Notes: a model not told the origin generated them from the letters alone. A stretch of DNA of 64,000 nt from a bacterium 1xD42-67 (GCA_003612335.1 RAYO01000010.1:82104-146103); one strand, 5' to 3'. Positions 27,183-35,711 are shown, counted from the stretch's first letter. A program made the numbers and translations.

Positions 27183-29012
27183 ATGGCCCGATATGACGCG
27201 CCCTCCCGCGGAGGCGGGAAACAGAATACCTTCTTCGGCGGGGCGGCCATCCTGGCGGTGGGCATCCTGGTAGTGAAGCTGATCGGCATGTTCTACAAGA
27301 TCCCCCTGACCAACATCATCGGGGAACAGGGCACTGCCGACTTCAACAACGCCTATTATATCTATTCCGTCCTCCTCACCATCTCCACCGCCGGACTGCC
27401 GGTGGCGGTGTCCAAGCTGGTTAGCGAGGCCAACGCCCTGGGGCGGCGCAACCAGGTGAAGCGGACCTTCCAGCTGTCCCTGCTCCTCTTCCTGGGCCTG
27501 GGGCTGATCTCCTTCCTGGCCATGTACTTCAAGGCCGACGCCCTGGCTGGGATGATGAACGACGACAAGGCCGCCGCCGGCATCCGGGCCCTTGCTCCGG
27601 CAGTGATCTGTGTGGGCTGTCTGGCCGCCCTGCGGGGCTACTCCCAGGGGCACAACGACATGGCCCCCACCTCCATCTCCCAGATCATCGAGGCCCTGTG
27701 CAAGCTGATCGTGGGCCTGGCCCTGGCCCGCTGGCTCATCAAGGCGGGGCACGGGGCCGACGTGGCCGCCGCCGGGGCCATCACCGGCGTGACGGTGGGC
27801 ACTATGGTCGCGCTGGTCTATATGGTGCTCAACTACACCTTCCGGGGCCACCGGTCCGACCGCCTCTCCCAAGACATCCCCGACGACAGCCGGACCATCC
27901 TGATGGATATCCTGCGCATCGCCATCCCCATCACCCTCAGCTCTTCGATGGTGGGCATCGTCACGGTGATCGACTCCTCCCTGGTCCAGGGACAGATCCA
28001 GCGGACCCTGCTGGAGGACCCGGAGAGCTGGAAGCTGTACACCGGCTTCGTGGACTTCACCGCCCTGGAGGAGGCCCTGTCCGCCTGGACGGCCTCCCTC
28101 CCCGCCGGGGCCTCCGCCACGATGGCGGCCCTCACCGCTCAGATCGAGCAGGCCGCCCCTCCAGAGGCGGCCCTGGCCCTGAAGGAGGCGGTCCAGTCCG
28201 TCAGCCGCACCCTTTATGGCAACTACTCCGGCGCTCTGAACATCTACAACCTGCCCACCTCCCTCATGGCGGCGGTGACTGCCGCCGTGATCCCCGCCGT
28301 CTCCGGGGCTCTGGCCCGGCGGGACCGCCGGGGGGCGGCCAAGGTGGCCGGCTCCGCCATGCGGATCTCTGCTCTGGTGGCGTTCCCTATGGGGGTGGGC
28401 CTCTTCGTCCTGGGCACCCCCATCATCCGGCTGCTGTTCACCAAGCTGAACGCCGACCTGGCTGGGCCCCTCCTGTCCACCCTGGGGCTGGCCACCGTCT
28501 TCGTGTGTATGATGCTGGTGTGCAACTCCATCCTCCAGGCCCACGGCTTCGTCAGCCTGCCGGTGCTGGTGATGATCGGAGGGGGCGCGCTGAAGATCTT
28601 CACCAACTACAACCTGGTGGGCCGGTCCTCGGTGGGCATCTACGGCGCTCCCACCGGCAACATCCTCTGCTTCGGCCTGTGTCTGGCCCTGGACCTGTTC
28701 CTCATCACCCGGGTCATCCCCAACCGGCCCCCTCTCCTGCCTGTCTTCCTCAAGCCTCTGGCGGCCTCCGTCCTGATGGGGGGCGCGGCCTGGGCGGTGT
28801 ACGGCCTGGCCGCTAAGGTGCTCAGCCGGGTCCCCGAGGGGGAGACCGCGGCGGTCCTCAGCCGCACGGGCAACGCCCTGGCCACCCTGCTGGCCATCGG
28901 CGTGGCCGCGGCGGTCTACGGCGCCCTCATCCTAGCCCTGCGGGCCATCTCCCGGGACGACCTGGCCCTCATGCCCAAGGGAGACAAGATCGCCAAACTG
29001 CTGCGGCTGTGA
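27183..29012 (+). CDS. SpoVB/MurJ-type MOP superfamily flippase
   Basis: A 609-residue polytopic protein starting GGAAILAVGILVVKLIGMFYKIPLTNIIG, the typical SpoVB/YabM opening, with about fourteen hydrophobic segments. It is longer than usual (about 520) because of roughly 80 hydrophilic residues (about 270-350, including DPESWKLYTGFVDFTALEEA) inserted in the middle. It sits before mazG, HU and rqcP, the place of yabM in Bacillus. Members flip lipid-linked envelope precursors during growth or cortex synthesis; the actual cargo is unknown. Confidence 0.88.
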   Translation: MARYDAPSRGGGKQNTFFGGAAILAVGILVVKLIGMFYKIPLTNIIGEQGTADFNNAYYIYSVLLTISTAGLPVAVSKLVSEANALGRRNQVKRTFQLSLLLFLGLGLISFLAMYFKADALAGMMNDDKAAAGIRALAPAVICVGCLAALRGYSQGHNDMAPTSISQIIEALCKLIVGLALARWLIKAGHGADVAAAGAITGVTVGTMVALVYMVLNYTFRGHRSDRLSQDIPDDSRTILMDILRIAIPITLSSSMVGIVTVIDSSLVQGQIQRTLLEDPESWKLYTGFVDFTALEEALSAWTASLPAGASATMAALTAQIEQAAPPEAALALKEAVQSVSRTLYGNYSGALNIYNLPTSLMAAVTAAVIPAVSGALARRDRRGAAKVAGSAMRISALVAFPMGVGLFVLGTPIIRLLFTKLNADLAGPLLSTLGLATVFVCMMLVCNSILQAHGFVSLPVLVMIGGGALKIFTNYNLVGRSSVGIYGAPTGNILCFGLCLALDLFLITRVIPNRPPLLPVFLKPLAASVLMGGAAWAVYGLAAKVLSRVPEGETAAVLSRTGNALATLLAIGVAAAVYGALILALRAISRDDLALMPKGDKIAKLLRL

Positions 29013-29120
29013 CCAGGCCGGAGCCTGTGAAACTTTGGGCGCCCCGCTGGCAGACTATGAAAATTTTCCGGCGAAAGTGAAAAAAATAAGTAAAAAAAGA
29101 CTTGATAAGGGAGCGAGATC

Positions 29121-29909
29121 GTGGTAGATTTTCAAATAGCGGAACGGTATGGGATGGATGACCTGCTGAAGATCATGGAGCTGCTCCGCGCCCCCGGGGG
29201 CTGCCCCTGGGACAGGGCGCAGACCCATCGGTCCATCCGCTCCAACATGCTGGAGGAGGCCTATGAGGCGGCAGAGGCCATCGACCGCATGGATATGGCC
29301 AACCTGAAGGAGGAGCTGGGCGACGTGCTGCTCCAGGTGGTGTTCCACGCCCGCATGGCCCAGGAGGCTGACCAGTTCGACTTTGACGATGTGGTGGATG
29401 GGATCTGCAAAAAGCTGGTCTTCCGCCATCCCCACGTCTTCGGCACGGCGGAGGCCCAGGACCCGGAGAAGGCCCTGGACACTTGGGACGGCCAGAAACG
29501 GACCGAGAAGGGCCAGCGCACCGCCGGCGACGCCCTGGACAGCGTGGCCCGCGCCCTGCCCGCCCTCACCCGGGCGTCCAAGCTCCAGCACAAGGCGGCC
29601 AAGGCAGGCTTCGACTGGGAGGACGTCTCCCCCGCGCTGGACAAGCTGTCTGAGGAGCTGGAGGAGCTGCGCGCCGCCGTCCAAGAGGGCTCCAACGTGG
29701 AGGAGGAGCTGGGCGACCTGCTCTTTGCCGCCGTCAAGGTGGGCCGTTTCGTCCAGGCGGACGGGGAGACCGCCCTCCAAAAGGCCTGCGAGAAGTTCAT
29801 CCGCCGGTTCCGGCGGGTAGAGGAGCTGGCTGGCGGCGGGCTGGAGGGGCTGGACGTCCCCGCCCTGGAGGCCCTTTGGCGCCGGGCCAAAGCGGCCGAG
29901 CGCCACTGA
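29121..29909 (+). CDS. mazG: Nucleoside triphosphate pyrophosphohydrolase
   Basis: A 262-residue enzyme with two MazG domains. The EExxE...ExxD metal motifs are [11 protein letters not shown] with [12 protein letters not shown] (N-terminal) and EELEELR with [12 protein letters not shown] (C-terminal). [15 protein letters not shown] is a family hallmark. It hydrolyses (d)NTPs to the monophosphate and pyrophosphate, cleaning the pool. The start is a GTG with AAGGGAG upstream. Confidence 0.95.
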   Translation: MVDFQIAERYGMDDLLKIMELLRAPGGCPWDRAQTHRSIRSNMLEEAYEAAEAIDRMDMANLKEELGDVLLQVVFHARMAQEADQFDFDDVVDGICKKLVFRHPHVFGTAEAQDPEKALDTWDGQKRTEKGQRTAGDALDSVARALPALTRASKLQHKAAKAGFDWEDVSPALDKLSEELEELRAAVQEGSNVEEELGDLLFAAVKVGRFVQADGETALQKACEKFIRRFRRVEELAGGGLEGLDVPALEALWRRAKAAERH

Positions 29910-29995
29910 TCCAAGACTTAATGCCTGATCTGGAAGGGCTTAAGTATACTGGCAGCGATATGATGCTGACCAATCTGCACACAGGAGGAGAAACT

Positions 29996-30271
29996 ATGAA
30001 TAAGACCGAGTTGATCGCTGCGGTGGCCGAGCTGGCTGAGCTGTCTAAAAAGGACGCCGAGTCCGCTGTCACCGCTACCTTCGACGCCATCACCGAAGCC
30101 CTGCGCCGGGACGAGAAGGTCCAGCTGGTGGGCTTTGGCTCTTTCGAGGTCAAGCTCAGGGCCGAGCGTATGGGCCGCAATCCCCAGACCAAGGAGCCCA
30201 TCCCCATCCCCGCCTCCAAGGCTCCGGTGTTCAAGGCCGGCAAGGCCCTGAAGGACGCGGTCGCCCGCTGA
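29996..30271 (+). CDS. hup: HU family DNA-binding protein
   Basis: A 91-residue histone-like protein starting [12 protein letters not shown] with AGGAGG upstream; [24 protein letters not shown] and [19 protein letters not shown] are the conserved arm and C-terminal blocks. It bends and compacts DNA as a dimer. It lies between mazG and rqcP as in many clostridia. A TATACT at 29945-29950 could be a -10 for its own promoter. Confidence 0.96.
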   Translation: MNKTELIAAVAELAELSKKDAESAVTATFDAITEALRRDEKVQLVGFGSFEVKLRAERMGRNPQTKEPIPIPASKAPVFKAGKALKDAVAR

Positions 30272-30290
30272 CCCGATCCGTTCGACCACG

Positions 30291-30314
30291 AGGGCGCTGC
30301 ACCAGCGGCGCCCT
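30291..30314 (+). terminator. Possible weak terminator or hairpin after hup
   Basis: AGGGCGCTG pairs with CAGC-GCGCCCT (one bulge). No T-run follows, so it may only stabilise the abundant HU mRNA. Confidence 0.35.
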
Positions 30315-30374
30315 TCTGATTCGTACAAAACATCCACACGCCCCGCCCGGAGGGCGGGAGTCAGGAGGAAGATC

Positions 30375-30617
30375 ATGCGACTGGACAAATGGCTGAAGGT
30401 CTCCCGCCTCATCAAGCGGCGCACGGTCGCCAACGAGGCCTGCGACAACGAGCGGGTGTCGGTGAACGGCCGGCCCGTTCGGGCCAGCTACGACGTGAAG
30501 GTGGGGGACCAGGTAGAGCTGCGCTTCGGAGCCAGCACCGTGAAGGTAGAGGTGCTGGTGGTGGCCGACAATGTGGGCAAGGCGGACGCCGCCGCCATGT
30601 ATCGGGAGATCCTATGA
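30375..30617 (+). CDS. rqcP: S4-domain ribosome quality-control factor RqcP
   Basis: An 80-residue protein that is essentially one S4 RNA-binding domain: MRLDKWLKVSRLIKRRTVANEAC, then VNGRPVRASYDVKVGDQVELRFG. RqcP (YabO) works with RqcH on stalled 50S subunits to add C-terminal alanine tails. The location after mazG/HU agrees with this rather than with Hsp15. Its stop overlaps the apbE start (ATGA). Confidence 0.88.
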   Translation: MRLDKWLKVSRLIKRRTVANEACDNERVSVNGRPVRASYDVKVGDQVELRFGASTVKVEVLVVADNVGKADAAAMYREIL

Positions 30618-31645
30618 GGAGCAGGACCCTCCCCGCTCTGCTCGCGCTGCTGCTCCTGCTCCCGGCCGGGTGCCAAAAGGCCCCGGAGCCGACAGAGCTC
30701 ACCACCTTCGCTATGGATACCATGATGAGCTTCACCCTGTATGGGGAGGAGGCCCAGACCGACGCTGTCCTGGCGTGGATCCCGACCCAGCTGGGGGCCC
30801 TCGAGGCGGAGCTGTCCGCCACCCGGGAGGACAGCGATATCTTTCGGATCGACCGGGCGGAGGGACAGCCGGTGGAGGTGCGCGCCTGCGTCTCTGAGCT
30901 GCTGTCTGACACGCTGGAGCTGTGCAGGATCACCGATGGGGCCCTGGACATCACCGCCTACCCTGCGGTGAAAGCATGGGGCTTCACCACTGGAGAGCAC
31001 CGAGTGCCCGATGAGGAGGAGCTGGCGGAGCTGGCGGCGAAGATCGACTATACCGCAGTCGGGTGGGACGGGCCCGCCGTCACCCTCCCCGCCGGCATGG
31101 AGCTGGACGTGGGAGCGGTGGCCAAGGGCTACGCCGGGGATCTGCTGGCGGAGACCGTCCGGTCCAAGGACATCTCCTCCGCCCTGCTGGACCTGGGCCA
31201 GAGCACCATCGTGGCCATCGGGACCAAGCCCGGCGGCAAGCCCTGGCGGATCGGGATCCGAGACCCGGCCGGGGAGAGCTATCTGGCCGTGGTGGAGCTG
31301 ACGGACATGTCCTTGGGCACCTCCGGAGGCTACCAGCGGTATTTCGAGGAGGACGGAGAGGTCTATTGGCACATCCTGGACCCGGACACCGCCGCCCCCG
31401 CCCGCTCTGGCCTGGCCTCGGTGACAGTGGTCGCCCCCTCCGCGCTGCTCTGCGACGGCCTGTCCACCGCCCTGTTCGTCATGGGGCTGGAGGAGGGGAG
31501 CCAGTTCTGGCGGGACCACCCCGAGCTGGAGTTCGACGCCCTCTTCATCACCGAGGAGGGACAGATCCTCTGCACGGCCGGGCTGGAGGGCCGCGCCTCT
31601 CTGGCTGAGGGCTATGAGGACCGGGAGGTGACCGTGCTGAGATGA
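30614..31645 (+). CDS. apbE: FAD:protein FMN transferase, lipoprotein
   Basis: A 343-residue protein with a lipoprotein signal (LLLLLPAGC, lipobox LPAGC at about residue 20). ApbE hallmarks are TFAMDTMMSFTLYG, ITDGALDITAYPAVKAWGF, ELDVGAVAKGYAGD and DLGQSTIVAIG, then TSGGYQRYFE. It transfers FMN from FAD to a Thr/Ser of extracytoplasmic flavoproteins. It is coupled to rqcP by a 4 bp overlap and to the NusG-II gene downstream, giving the order apbE-NusG_II-Gx transporter. The acceptor protein is not in the window. Confidence 0.93.
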   Translation: MRSRTLPALLALLLLLPAGCQKAPEPTELTTFAMDTMMSFTLYGEEAQTDAVLAWIPTQLGALEAELSATREDSDIFRIDRAEGQPVEVRACVSELLSDTLELCRITDGALDITAYPAVKAWGFTTGEHRVPDEEELAELAAKIDYTAVGWDGPAVTLPAGMELDVGAVAKGYAGDLLAETVRSKDISSALLDLGQSTIVAIGTKPGGKPWRIGIRDPAGESYLAVVELTDMSLGTSGGYQRYFEEDGEVYWHILDPDTAAPARSGLASVTVVAPSALLCDGLSTALFVMGLEEGSQFWRDHPELEFDALFITEEGQILCTAGLEGRASLAEGYEDREVTVLR

Positions 31646-32010
31646 GGACCAAGCTCATCCTGGCCCTGCTGATCGGGGCCGTGGCCGTCTCGGCGGCGGT
31701 CCTCCTCCTCCAAGGCCAGAGGACCAGGGCCCCTGTGGCCCGGATCACCCGGGACGGCGTCCTACTGGAGGAGATCGACCTGGAGGAGACGCAGGCCCCC
31801 CGCTCTTTCCTCCTGGAGGATGAGAGAGGGCGCAACCTGATCTCGGTGGAACAGGGCCGGATCCGGGTGTTGGAGGCGGACTGTCCCGACCAGATCTGCG
31901 TGGATCAGGGCTGGATCTCAGACGGGACAGTACCGATCGTCTGTCTGCCCCACAGGCTCATGATCCAGATCGTGGGCGGAGAGGAGGGCCTGGATGGCGG
32001 GGCCGGTTAA
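31642..32010 (+). CDS. NusG domain II-containing protein (EetA-like)
   Basis: A 122-residue protein with one N-terminal membrane helix and an extracytoplasmic NusG-II domain. The landmark is CPDQICVDQGWISDG followed by IVCLPHRLMIQI (two Cys and a CLPH motif). Proteins of this kind sit next to Gx transporters and ApbE in extracellular electron transfer loci, where one is named EetA. It overlaps both neighbours by a few bases. Exact role is not known. Confidence 0.8.
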   Translation: MRTKLILALLIGAVAVSAAVLLLQGQRTRAPVARITRDGVLLEEIDLEETQAPRSFLLEDERGRNLISVEQGRIRVLEADCPDQICVDQGWISDGTVPIVCLPHRLMIQIVGGEEGLDGGAG

Positions 32011-32503
32011 GGGGGCGGGGCGGACTGCCCGGCTGGCCCTGCTCACCGCCATCGCGCTGACCATCTTCCTGGCGGAGGCCCAGCTCCCCGTCATCCCTGT
32101 CCCTGGGGTCAAGCTGGGGCTGGCCAATATCGTCACGGTGTACGCCGTCTTCGTCATGGGCCCTGGAGACGCCCTGCTGGTCCTGGCCGGCCGGGTATTT
32201 TTGGGCGCAGTGTTCTCGGGACAGATGATGACCCTGATCTACAGCGCCGCCGGAGGGATCCTGAGCTGGTCGGTCCTGTGCCTGCTGGCTAAGCTCCTCA
32301 CCAGGGAGCAGATCTGGTTGGTCAGCCCGGTGGCTGCTCTGTTCCATAACTTGGGCCAGCTCCTGGCCGCCGCCGCTGTCCTGGGCTCCTGGGCCGTGAT
32401 GGCCTGGCTGCCCTACTTGGTGATCGCCGCCGTGCTGGCCGGGCTGTCCACTGGGATCGCCGCCCAGGCCCTGATCCAGCGGCTGGATAAGCTGCAAAAA
32501 TAG
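31994..32503 (+). CDS. Gx transporter family protein (EetB-like)
   Basis: A 169-residue membrane protein of the family once called heptaprenyl diphosphate synthase component I. Typical segments are EAQLPVIPVPGVKLGLANIVTVYA, LAGRVFLGAVFSG and SPVAALFHNLGQLLAA; five hydrophobic helices are visible. It resembles S-components of ECF transporters and may handle a flavin or quinone-related molecule. It is the last gene before a strong terminator and starts inside the 3' end of the NusG-II gene. Confidence 0.82.
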   Translation: MAGPVKGAGRTARLALLTAIALTIFLAEAQLPVIPVPGVKLGLANIVTVYAVFVMGPGDALLVLAGRVFLGAVFSGQMMTLIYSAAGGILSWSVLCLLAKLLTREQIWLVSPVAALFHNLGQLLAAAAVLGSWAVMAWLPYLVIAAVLAGLSTGIAAQALIQRLDKLQK

Positions 32504-32530
32504 CGGACCGCTGGGCGGTCCGCTATTTTT
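32502..32530. terminator. Terminator between the Gx transporter and the XRE gene
   Basis: AGCGGACCGC and GCGGTCCGCT pair around TGG, followed by ATTTTT. It lies between convergent genes and overlaps the Gx stop codon. Confidence 0.9.
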
Positions 32531-32531
32531 G

Positions 32532-33401
32532 TCAGGACTCAAATCTGGAATCGGAACGGGGGATGGCAAGGACGATGGACTGGGGGACGTATGCGTCGGG
32601 AGCGGGGTCAAGCTCCACCTGGATCCCGGTGAGGACGGAAGTGGTAAGTTCGATCTCAGGTGTGATGGTGAACACCTCGCCTGTATCGACCTCCCGGCCC
32701 GTCCTCTTTTCCCGGAGGGTGACATGGACCCTTACCGTCTCCCCTCTGTATCGTGGCAGGGTCAGTGCGGCCTTGCCGGTCTTTGGGTCGGCGGTCAGGT
32801 ATTCGGTGCGGGGCAGAGGGGCGCTGTCTGAAGGCTGTCCCCCGGGCTCCAGCCACCAGGGCTCGGCCCGGCTCAGGATGACGGCGGTATAGCCGATGAC
32901 GTTCCAGCCCTTGAACTGTTTGACCGGGCGCAGGGTGAAGTCCAGGGTCAGGTCCTGGTCCCCCTCGTACCACGGAAAGCCCAGCTCCATATCGCCGGGG
33001 GCACACTCCGCCGTCTGGAACAGCTCCCGGTCATAGCATTCGACATATCCCTCACTCAAAACTATCTGGAGCTCCAGCGCCCGGATCTGGGACCATAAGA
33101 TCCCAGTCAGCACGGACAGGATCGCCAGGACCGCCCCCATCCCGATCAGAAGAGCCTTCATCCGTTTGGGTATATTTGGAACAGCAGCGGGAGCCGGAAC
33201 GGGCTGCTCCACCCCCAAGAGCTGGCCCACTGTGAGTCCGAAGAGTTTTGACAGTGCGATCAATTTGTCCAGCTCCGGGATGGTCTGATCCCCCTCCCAC
33301 TTGCTGATGGCCTGACGGGAGACCCCCATCCGTTCTCCCAGTCCCTCCTGAGAAAGATCTAGTCCCTTCCGCAGCTCCTGGATCCGTTGGCCTAATGTCA
33401 T
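32532..33401 (-). CDS. XRE-family regulator with membrane anchor
   Basis: A 289-residue protein. Residues 1-60 are a Cro/CI helix-turn-helix (LSQEGLGERMGVSRQAISKWEGDQTIPELDKL), followed by a Pro/Ala linker, one membrane helix (ALLIGMGAVLAILSVLTGIL) and a roughly 170-residue extracytoplasmic beta-rich domain. This is the architecture of a one-component membrane-bound regulator that senses something outside or in the membrane. The start is the ATG behind GAGGAGGTGTCC. Ligand and targets are unknown. Confidence 0.85.
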   Translation of the reverse strand: MTLGQRIQELRKGLDLSQEGLGERMGVSRQAISKWEGDQTIPELDKLIALSKLFGLTVGQLLGVEQPVPAPAAVPNIPKRMKALLIGMGAVLAILSVLTGILWSQIRALELQIVLSEGYVECYDRELFQTAECAPGDMELGFPWYEGDQDLTLDFTLRPVKQFKGWNVIGYTAVILSRAEPWWLEPGGQPSDSAPLPRTEYLTADPKTGKAALTLPRYRGETVRVHVTLREKRTGREVDTGEVFTITPEIELTTSVLTGIQVELDPAPDAYVPQSIVLAIPRSDSRFES

Positions 33402-33430
33402 AACGGACACCTCCTCGTTTTTCTGATCCC

Positions 33431-33459
33431 AGCATACCCGGACCGCCCGGCTTTTACAA
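33431..33459 (-). promoter_or_regulatory. Promoter of the membrane-anchored XRE gene
   Basis: On the minus strand TTGTAA, 17 bp, TATGCT, about 30 bp upstream of the start at 33401. Confidence 0.5.
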
Positions 33460-33530
33460 GCATCTGCCAAGTCCTTTTTGTCAACCGCCGGTTGCGCAGA
33501 GCGCGGTCCGCCTGTCCCAGGCGTTCTCCA

Positions 33531-33560
33531 GTCATATCCCCGTCCCGCTCCTCATATGTT
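33531..33560 (+). promoter_or_regulatory. Possible sigma-E (mother-cell) promoter of spoIIP
   Basis: GTCATAT and CATATGTT are separated by 15 bp, similar to the sigma-E pattern (xATAxT and CATAcaxT). spoIIP is a sigma-E gene in Bacillus, which supports the reading. Confidence 0.45.
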
Positions 33561-33600
33561 TACCATAACGAAGACAGGGATACACAAAGGAGTGGTGATC

Positions 33601-34773
33601 ATGGGGCATAAGGGGACAGGCCAGATGGGCCGGGCCCTGCGCCGGGGGGTGGCCCTGGGGCTGGCGCTGGTGGCCGTATGGGGGGTGGGCCTGACGGCGG
33701 ACTTTGGCCAGGTGGGGGACCGCCTCACCGCCCTGGGGGAACAGCCAGGCCTGGCCGTCTCTCTGCTGGCCTCTCAGCTGAGGACGCCCCCCAGCGGGGG
33801 ACGGGCCCTGGAGGGCTGGGGCCGGCTGATCCTGTCCGCCTCCCCCCTGCTGAGCCAGGGAGAGGATGAGATCCTCGCCCTGCGCGCCGTCCGAGGCCCG
33901 GAGGGGCCCTCTCCATCCACAGGTCCAGACCCGGTGGACGGGGATGACGATCAGGAGCCCGACCTCCAGCCCGCCGACCCCGGGGAGGGGATCGTGGAGA
34001 TGACCGGCCGGGGCAAGGAGGGCAGCCTCTACCTCCGGGAGGGAGAGATCTATGTCTACAACCGGACGGAACAGCCCCTGGATCCCTCTGTCTTCCACCA
34101 GGGGACGGTGGATGTCCCCCTGGGAGAGGGCCCCCAGATCCTCATCGTCCACACCCACGGCAGCGAGGCCTACTCGATGACCGACGGCGACACCTATGAG
34201 GAGAGCGACCCCTATCGCACCACCGACTGCACCCACAACGTGGTCCGGGTGGGGGAGGAGATGGCCACCGTCTTCCGGGCCCACGGCTTCCAGGTGATCC
34301 ACGACACTACCCTCTTCGACTACCCCGCCTACAACGGGGCCTACGACCGTTCCAAGGCGGCAGTGGAGCAATGGCTGGCCCAGTATCCCACCATCAAGGT
34401 GGTGCTGGACGTCCACCGGGACGCCTTGGTGGGCAACGAGGGGGAGATCTATAAGATGGTCTCTGTCGAGGCGGGAGAAAAGGTGGCCCAGGTGATGATG
34501 GTGCTGGGCTCCGACGCCGGCGGCGCAGACCACCCTCGGTGGAAGGATAATCTGGCCTTCGCCCTCCAGCTCCAGCGCAGTCTGGTCCGGGGATATGCCA
34601 GCTTGGCCCGGCCCACCGTCCTGCGCAAGTCCCGGTATAATCAGCAGCTCTCCCCCGGATCCATCCTGGTGGAGGTGGGCGGCCACGGGAACTCCCTCAG
34701 CGAGGCCATCGCCGGAGGCCGCCTGTGGGCCGACTGCGTGGCCCGGACCCTGCTGGATCTGAACGTGTCGTGA
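33601..34773 (+). CDS. spoIIP: Stage II sporulation protein P (peptidoglycan amidase)
   Basis: A 390-residue protein: an N-terminal membrane anchor (VALGLALVAVWGVGL), a Pro/Asp-rich linker and a C-terminal amidase/endopeptidase domain with LIVHTHGSEAY, VLDVHRDA and LVEVGGHGNSLSEA, which hold the metal ligands and catalytic Glu. With SpoIID and SpoIIM it drives engulfment by cutting peptidoglycan cross-links and stem peptides. ATG 33601 follows AAAGGAGTGG. It indicates a spore former. Confidence 0.92.
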   Translation: MGHKGTGQMGRALRRGVALGLALVAVWGVGLTADFGQVGDRLTALGEQPGLAVSLLASQLRTPPSGGRALEGWGRLILSASPLLSQGEDEILALRAVRGPEGPSPSTGPDPVDGDDDQEPDLQPADPGEGIVEMTGRGKEGSLYLREGEIYVYNRTEQPLDPSVFHQGTVDVPLGEGPQILIVHTHGSEAYSMTDGDTYEESDPYRTTDCTHNVVRVGEEMATVFRAHGFQVIHDTTLFDYPAYNGAYDRSKAAVEQWLAQYPTIKVVLDVHRDALVGNEGEIYKMVSVEAGEKVAQVMMVLGSDAGGADHPRWKDNLAFALQLQRSLVRGYASLARPTVLRKSRYNQQLSPGSILVEVGGHGNSLSEAIAGGRLWADCVARTLLDLNVS

Positions 34774-34846
34774 TACAGGATACGGGCCGCAGTCCAACGC
34801 TGCGGCCTGACCGTCATCAGATCTCCACCTGGCCGTGTATCATTGG

Positions 34847-34889
34847 AAAGGATCAGGACCGCCCATCATACGGGCGGTCCTGATCCTTT
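34847..34889. terminator. Strong bidirectional terminator after spoIIP
   Basis: An 18 bp perfect stem (AAAGGATCAGGACCGCCC with its complement) around a 7-base loop. The TCA of the loop is also the stop codon of the small minus-strand gene ending at 34866. Confidence 0.88.
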
Positions 34890-35036
34890 CTTCTGCCGGT
34901 AACAGATATCCCGGTTGCCGCAGGTGGCGCACCCCCGGCCGCACCCCCGCTTCTTGCCGTAGTCGTTCAGCAGCAGGATGGCGATGGGGATCCCGATCAC
35001 CGCCACAGCGAACAGTCCGATGGCGAAATATCCCAT
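34866..35036 (-). CDS. Cys-rich single-helix membrane microprotein
   Basis: A 56-residue ORF read on the minus strand: MGYFAIGLFAVAVIGIPIAI (membrane helix), then KKRGCGRGCATCGNRDICYR, a cluster of four Cys (CGRGCATCG...C), then a basic tail. It has GGAGGT at the correct distance. The layout (one helix plus a short Cys-rich cytoplasmic tail) is that of FeoB-associated Cys-rich membrane proteins, though no feoAB genes are near. The stop lies inside the terminator loop. Confidence 0.65.
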   Translation of the reverse strand: MGYFAIGLFAVAVIGIPIAILLLNDYGKKRGCGRGCATCGNRDICYRQKKGSGPPV

Positions 35037-35048
35037 GGACAGACCTCC

Positions 35049-35258
35049 TTAGTCGAAGTAGAACAGCTCCTCGAACTTTTTATCCAGAGCGATGCACAGG
35101 ACCAGGGCCAGCTTGGCGGTGGGACTGAACTGGCCCGTCTCGATGGAACTGATGGTCTGGCGGGAGACCCCCACCAGCTTGGCCAGGTCCCCCTGGGACA
35201 GAGACCGCTCTGCCCGGGCCACCTTCAACCGATTTTTCAGGACCAGCCGATCGTCCAT
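35049..35258 (-). CDS. Small XRE-family regulator
   Basis: A 69-residue protein that is only a helix-turn-helix domain (SQGDLAKLVGVSRQTISSIETG, then FEELFYFD), of the YvaO/Cro-like class common in clostridia. It is the second gene of a minus-strand operon, 4 bp after a small membrane-protein gene, and probably regulates that operon through the palindrome at 35663. Confidence 0.88.
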   Translation of the reverse strand: MDDRLVLKNRLKVARAERSLSQGDLAKLVGVSRQTISSIETGQFSPTAKLALVLCIALDKKFEELFYFD

Positions 35259-35262
35259 GCAC

Positions 35263-35574
35263 TCACCCCTGTGAGAAATATTTTACCACATAGAAGACCA
35301 AGATGACAAGAGATATCATCATCGTGATCAGATCAGAGGTATCCTTTCGTTTCGTCAGACGATACAGCCTGCTGCTGACGCAGGAGGTCCAGAACATGAT
35401 GAATATGGTGTCGGAGGGCAGATCATGCAGCCTATTGTAAGAATAGAGGAGGACGCCCGCCATCAGAGTGAAGAACAGACTGAAAGATTCCCCTTGGATG
35501 CGGATGGTCTGTTCCATCTCATCCTGCTGCTTATTTTCCTCACGGCTTTTTTCCAGTATCTTTTCTTTGTCCAT
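35263..35574 (-). CDS. Small two-to-three-helix membrane protein next to XRE gene
   Basis: A 103-residue protein: a charged N-terminal part (KEKILEKSREENKQQDEM) followed by three hydrophobic segments (FSLFFTLMAGVLLYSY, TIFIMFWTSCVSS, LITMMISLVILVFYVV). It resembles the DUF6442-like partners of small XRE regulators; such pairs are common but uncharacterised. Start is ATG 35574 (a TTG lies one codon earlier). It is first in its operon. Confidence 0.7.
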   Translation of the reverse strand: MDKEKILEKSREENKQQDEMEQTIRIQGESFSLFFTLMAGVLLYSYNRLHDLPSDTIFIMFWTSCVSSRLYRLTKRKDTSDLITMMISLVILVFYVVKYFSQG

Positions 35575-35636
35575 CAAAACGACTTCCTTTCCAGATCTCC
35601 GGTCTCGGTCCGGCCGCGGCCTCTTCCGGTGAAGTC

Positions 35637-35665
35637 ATCCTAGCACAGACGCCTTGTGTTGTCAA
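35637..35665 (-). promoter_or_regulatory. Promoter of the small XRE operon
   Basis: On the minus strand TTGACA, 17 bp, TAGGAT. Confidence 0.75.
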
Positions 35666-35674
35666 GTATACTTG
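35663..35674. promoter_or_regulatory. Probable XRE operator
   Basis: The perfect 12 bp palindrome CAAGTATACTTG overlaps the -35 box of the XRE operon and lies 38 bp upstream of the -35 box of the divergent MoxR operon. Confidence 0.55.
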
Positions 35675-35711
35675 TCTAAAAAATAAGTTCACTTGGCAGA
35701 AAAGAATAGTC

